Shown here: piece by piece, positions 26,246 to 27,780 of the stretch
How the letters are laid out: each line of letters opens with the position of its first letter
How positions within the stretch are numbered: position 1 is the first letter of the stretch
Assembly: GCA_937995875.1 (NCBI GenBank)
Contig: CALKIW010000130.1
Span: 1 to 27,780 of the forward strand
From: an uncultured Bacteroidales bacterium
GTDB lineage: Bacteria > Bacteroidota > Bacteroidia > Bacteroidales > Bacteroidaceae
Length of the DNA stretch: 27,780 nt
Direction: 5' to 3'
The notes under the pieces: generated by a model
What the model saw: the letters and a program-made list of their open reading frames with translations, nothing else
The model's database searches: none
What the model was told of the DNA's origin: nothing
Translations under genes and position numbers: made by a program

Positions 26246-26760
26246 GGGACGAACGGGGCGTGTCTGCTTCAGATAAGGGCTGCTTGTTCACCCACTTTGG
26301 GGTTTTACTTGAAAATGCCTGTCCCGAACGCTGGTTTTGAAAAATTAGGAATGGTCAAATATATGAACAAATATCCCTCTCAAATTCGCGTATTTAAAAA
26401 TAGATTTGTCTTCGTCTGAAATACGCAAAAATTACGATAACTTGTAAATGATTGACGGTCAATGATTTTGTAAAACCGTCCCATATTCTTCTATTTTACC
26501 GCCCGCGTTTGAGTATCTAACGGCATGATGACAAGGCCCTAACCGCAGTGTGATTGTGCTTCTTCCGCCCTGCCGATAAGGCCTAACCATGCTATGAGAA
26601 AGCTCCAATCGCAGCGGCCTTGTGCTTTTTAGGAATGCCCGGCCCGGTTTTGTCGAAAAAAGATAGCCCTTTTTGCGCTGGATGACTCGAAAATGATGAC
26701 CCGAAAAATGGTAAGAATATTTTATAAAATGAAGAGGGAAGAATGAAGAATGAAGAATTA
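26246..26760 (+). repeat. Dispersed structured intergenic repeat, copy C
   Basis: It aligns with copy A in the same order: GGGACGAACGGG start, then a highly similar section around ATATATGAACAAA and CCCTCTCAAATTCG (26359-26430), then a diverged hairpin-rich middle, then ATAGCCCTTTTTGCGCTGGA (26662-26681) and TGGTAAGAATATTTTATAAA. A GA-rich tail follows, shorter than in copy A. The mini-ORF matching 4293-4397 ends early here (26351-26419). The stretch after it (26761-26960) shows nothing else. Confidence 0.75.
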
Positions 26761-26964
26761 GCCGGAAGCGTCTGAGTGCAACGGGAGTTTAGACATACGA
26801 ACTTTATACTTACATCATACTTCCCTATTTTCATTCCTATTTACGGTTACATGGGCTGCCACATTCGTAGGAAGGTACGGTGCCCCAAAAGAAAATGTCT
26901 GTTGAGCCTTTATCTCTCCTGTAAATAACAACTGTGCCGTTAAGAGACGCGTATGTTAAAAATA

Positions 26965-26972
26965 TATCTTTG
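26965..26972 (+). promoter_or_regulatory. Upstream secondary -7 box
   Basis: TATCTTTG matches the -7 consensus, but no good -33 box precedes it. It lies about 50 bp before the stronger promoter of the terminal lipoprotein gene and may be a second start site. Confidence 0.35.
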
Positions 26973-26993
26973 CGTGCATAAAAAAGTCTGCCT

Positions 26994-27025
26994 TTTGCAT
27001 TGTATATAAAAAAAATATACCTTTG
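26994..27025 (+). promoter_or_regulatory. Near-consensus promoter of the terminal lipoprotein gene
   Basis: TTTG (26994-26997) and TACCTTTG (27018-27025) are separated by 20 bp, a perfect match to the phylum consensus. Predicted transcription starts near 27032, leaving about 60 nt of A-rich leader before ATG 27094. Confidence 0.75.
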
Positions 27026-27093
27026 CGCCGCAAAAAAATAAAATGGATATGTAGACAAACGTCTTTAAAGAGAAACAACAAAAAAAAGCACAA

Positions 27094-27780
27094 ATGAAAT
27101 TTTTAGAATTAAGACATTTATTCTGCGTAACGGTTGCTGCTGTCGCGCTTGTTTTATCTTCATGCAACCCCGAAACCGACACACAGGAGAACATTGATAA
27201 TTTGCCGGAGGCTGTTGCCCGCGATTTCCGCAATCGTTGCGGAGACATCACCATTGATCACGTTTACACAGGCAGTGACCTTTACCGCTATACCGACCAA
27301 CAGGAAACGTCTATATTCTCATCTGACAAGGCTGGGAACGAATATGTTGTGGTATATCTTAACAATGTGTGGAATCGCACCATAAAGACACTGCCCGCCA
27401 TTAACCAATTGCCCTATAAAGTGCTGCAACGGCTGTTCCATGAAAACCCTGAGGCCCATAAAAGCATGTTTTGTGAAATCAAGGAGGTGTCGCAGACTTG
27501 CATCAACAACAAATACTATATACTGTGTTATCTCCAGGACACACCTACTGAGAAAAACCTCGTTCACACACTTGTCATCGGCAATGACAAAACGATACTC
27601 AAGTCGTGCACAGACATGTTGAATTCGTTAGTCAATGCGTATCCGCAATCTTCTGATATTGATTGGATTTCCAAACGCTACAGCGGAGCTGTGACACTTG
27701 GTTATGTCAATGACCGGGGCTCTGACAATTACCTCATCATACAGAACGGCGTGTTGAAGTCTGTTTTTTTTAAAACATCC
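27094..27780 (+). CDS. Lipoprotein, possibly PepSY-like (partial, runs off the right edge)
   Basis: The frame is open from ATG 27094 to the window edge (229 codons, no stop). The N-terminus is a lipoprotein signal: a hydrophobic core VTVAAVALVLSSC with Cys 24. The mature part begins NPETDTQENIDNLPEAVARDF, and contains alternating beta-strands and short helices, for example NEYVVVYLNNVWN, INQLPYKVLQRLF and YYILCYLQD. The LP-x-x-V/I-x-x-x-F spacing followed by a strand pair recalls the PepSY-like/DUF2874 repeats of Bacteroidota periplasmic proteins, but the match is weak. It has its own near-consensus promoter. Confidence 0.7.
   Translation, partial: MKFLELRHLFCVTVAAVALVLSSCNPETDTQENIDNLPEAVARDFRNRCGDITIDHVYTGSDLYRYTDQQETSIFSSDKAGNEYVVVYLNNVWNRTIKTLPAINQLPYKVLQRLFHENPEAHKSMFCEIKEVSQTCINNKYYILCYLQDTPTEKNLVHTLVIGNDKTILKSCTDMLNSLVNAYPQSSDIDWISKRYSGAVTLGYVNDRGSDNYLIIQNGVLKSVFFKTS

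Overview
The window looks like chromosome of a Bacteroidota bacterium, most likely a Prevotella-type member of the Prevotellaceae. The evidence is SusC/SusD-type outer-membrane uptake genes, glycosidases of families typical for that phylum, OprP/O-type porin, lipoproteins with Bacteroidota lipoboxes, promoters with the -33 TTTG / -7 TAnnTTTG pattern, and almost no Shine-Dalgarno sites. No rRNA, tRNA, CRISPR array, integrase or transposase was seen. Species cannot be named from this sequence.

Left region (1-4003): the tail of an unidentified gene, then a GH125 exo-alpha-1,6-mannosidase gene and a GH92 alpha-mannosidase gene in the same direction, closed by a strong terminator. Both mannosidase genes are broken as sequenced: GH125 by a one-base loss and an in-frame TAG, GH92 by a one-base loss. 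Intergenic DNA (4004-5136) holds a dispersed structured repeat (copy A) and a GA-rich 40-bp tandem array.

Central region (5137-16758): an intact polysaccharide utilization locus. A SusR-like membrane-spanning regulator is followed by SusC, SusD, a small SusE/F-type surface lipoprotein, a clan GH-D (GH27-like) secreted glycosidase, a lipoprotein carrying most of a CBM35/CBM6-like domain, and a SusB-type GH97 enzyme with the inverting alpha-glucosidase residues. The last six genes are tightly packed or overlap, so they form one operon, behind a promoter with a 9-bp palindrome just upstream of its -33 box. SusR-type control, a SusE/F-type protein and SusB-type GH97 all point to an alpha-glucan substrate; the GH27-like enzyme could be an isomaltodextranase-like endo/exo enzyme, giving an alpha-1,6-glucan hypothesis.

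Right-centre (16759-23871): a decayed stretch. It holds a second repeat copy (B), a large secreted beta-sandwich/discoidin protein gene that looks like an out-of-frame fusion of two pieces, a small peptide gene with an unusually good Shine-Dalgarno site, a pectate lyase gene lacking its start and its central catalytic block, and a GH127-superfamily gene reduced to its two ends. Three neighbouring secreted-glycan genes have therefore lost internal segments.

Right region (23872-27780): an intact OprP/O-type porin (minus strand), an intact HAD-family hydrolase, repeat copy C, and the start of a lipoprotein gene that runs off the edge behind a near-consensus promoter. The most notable signals are the three-copy structured intergenic repeat, the carbohydrate-binding domain split between two adjacent genes, the palindromic putative operator, and the clustered internal deletions.
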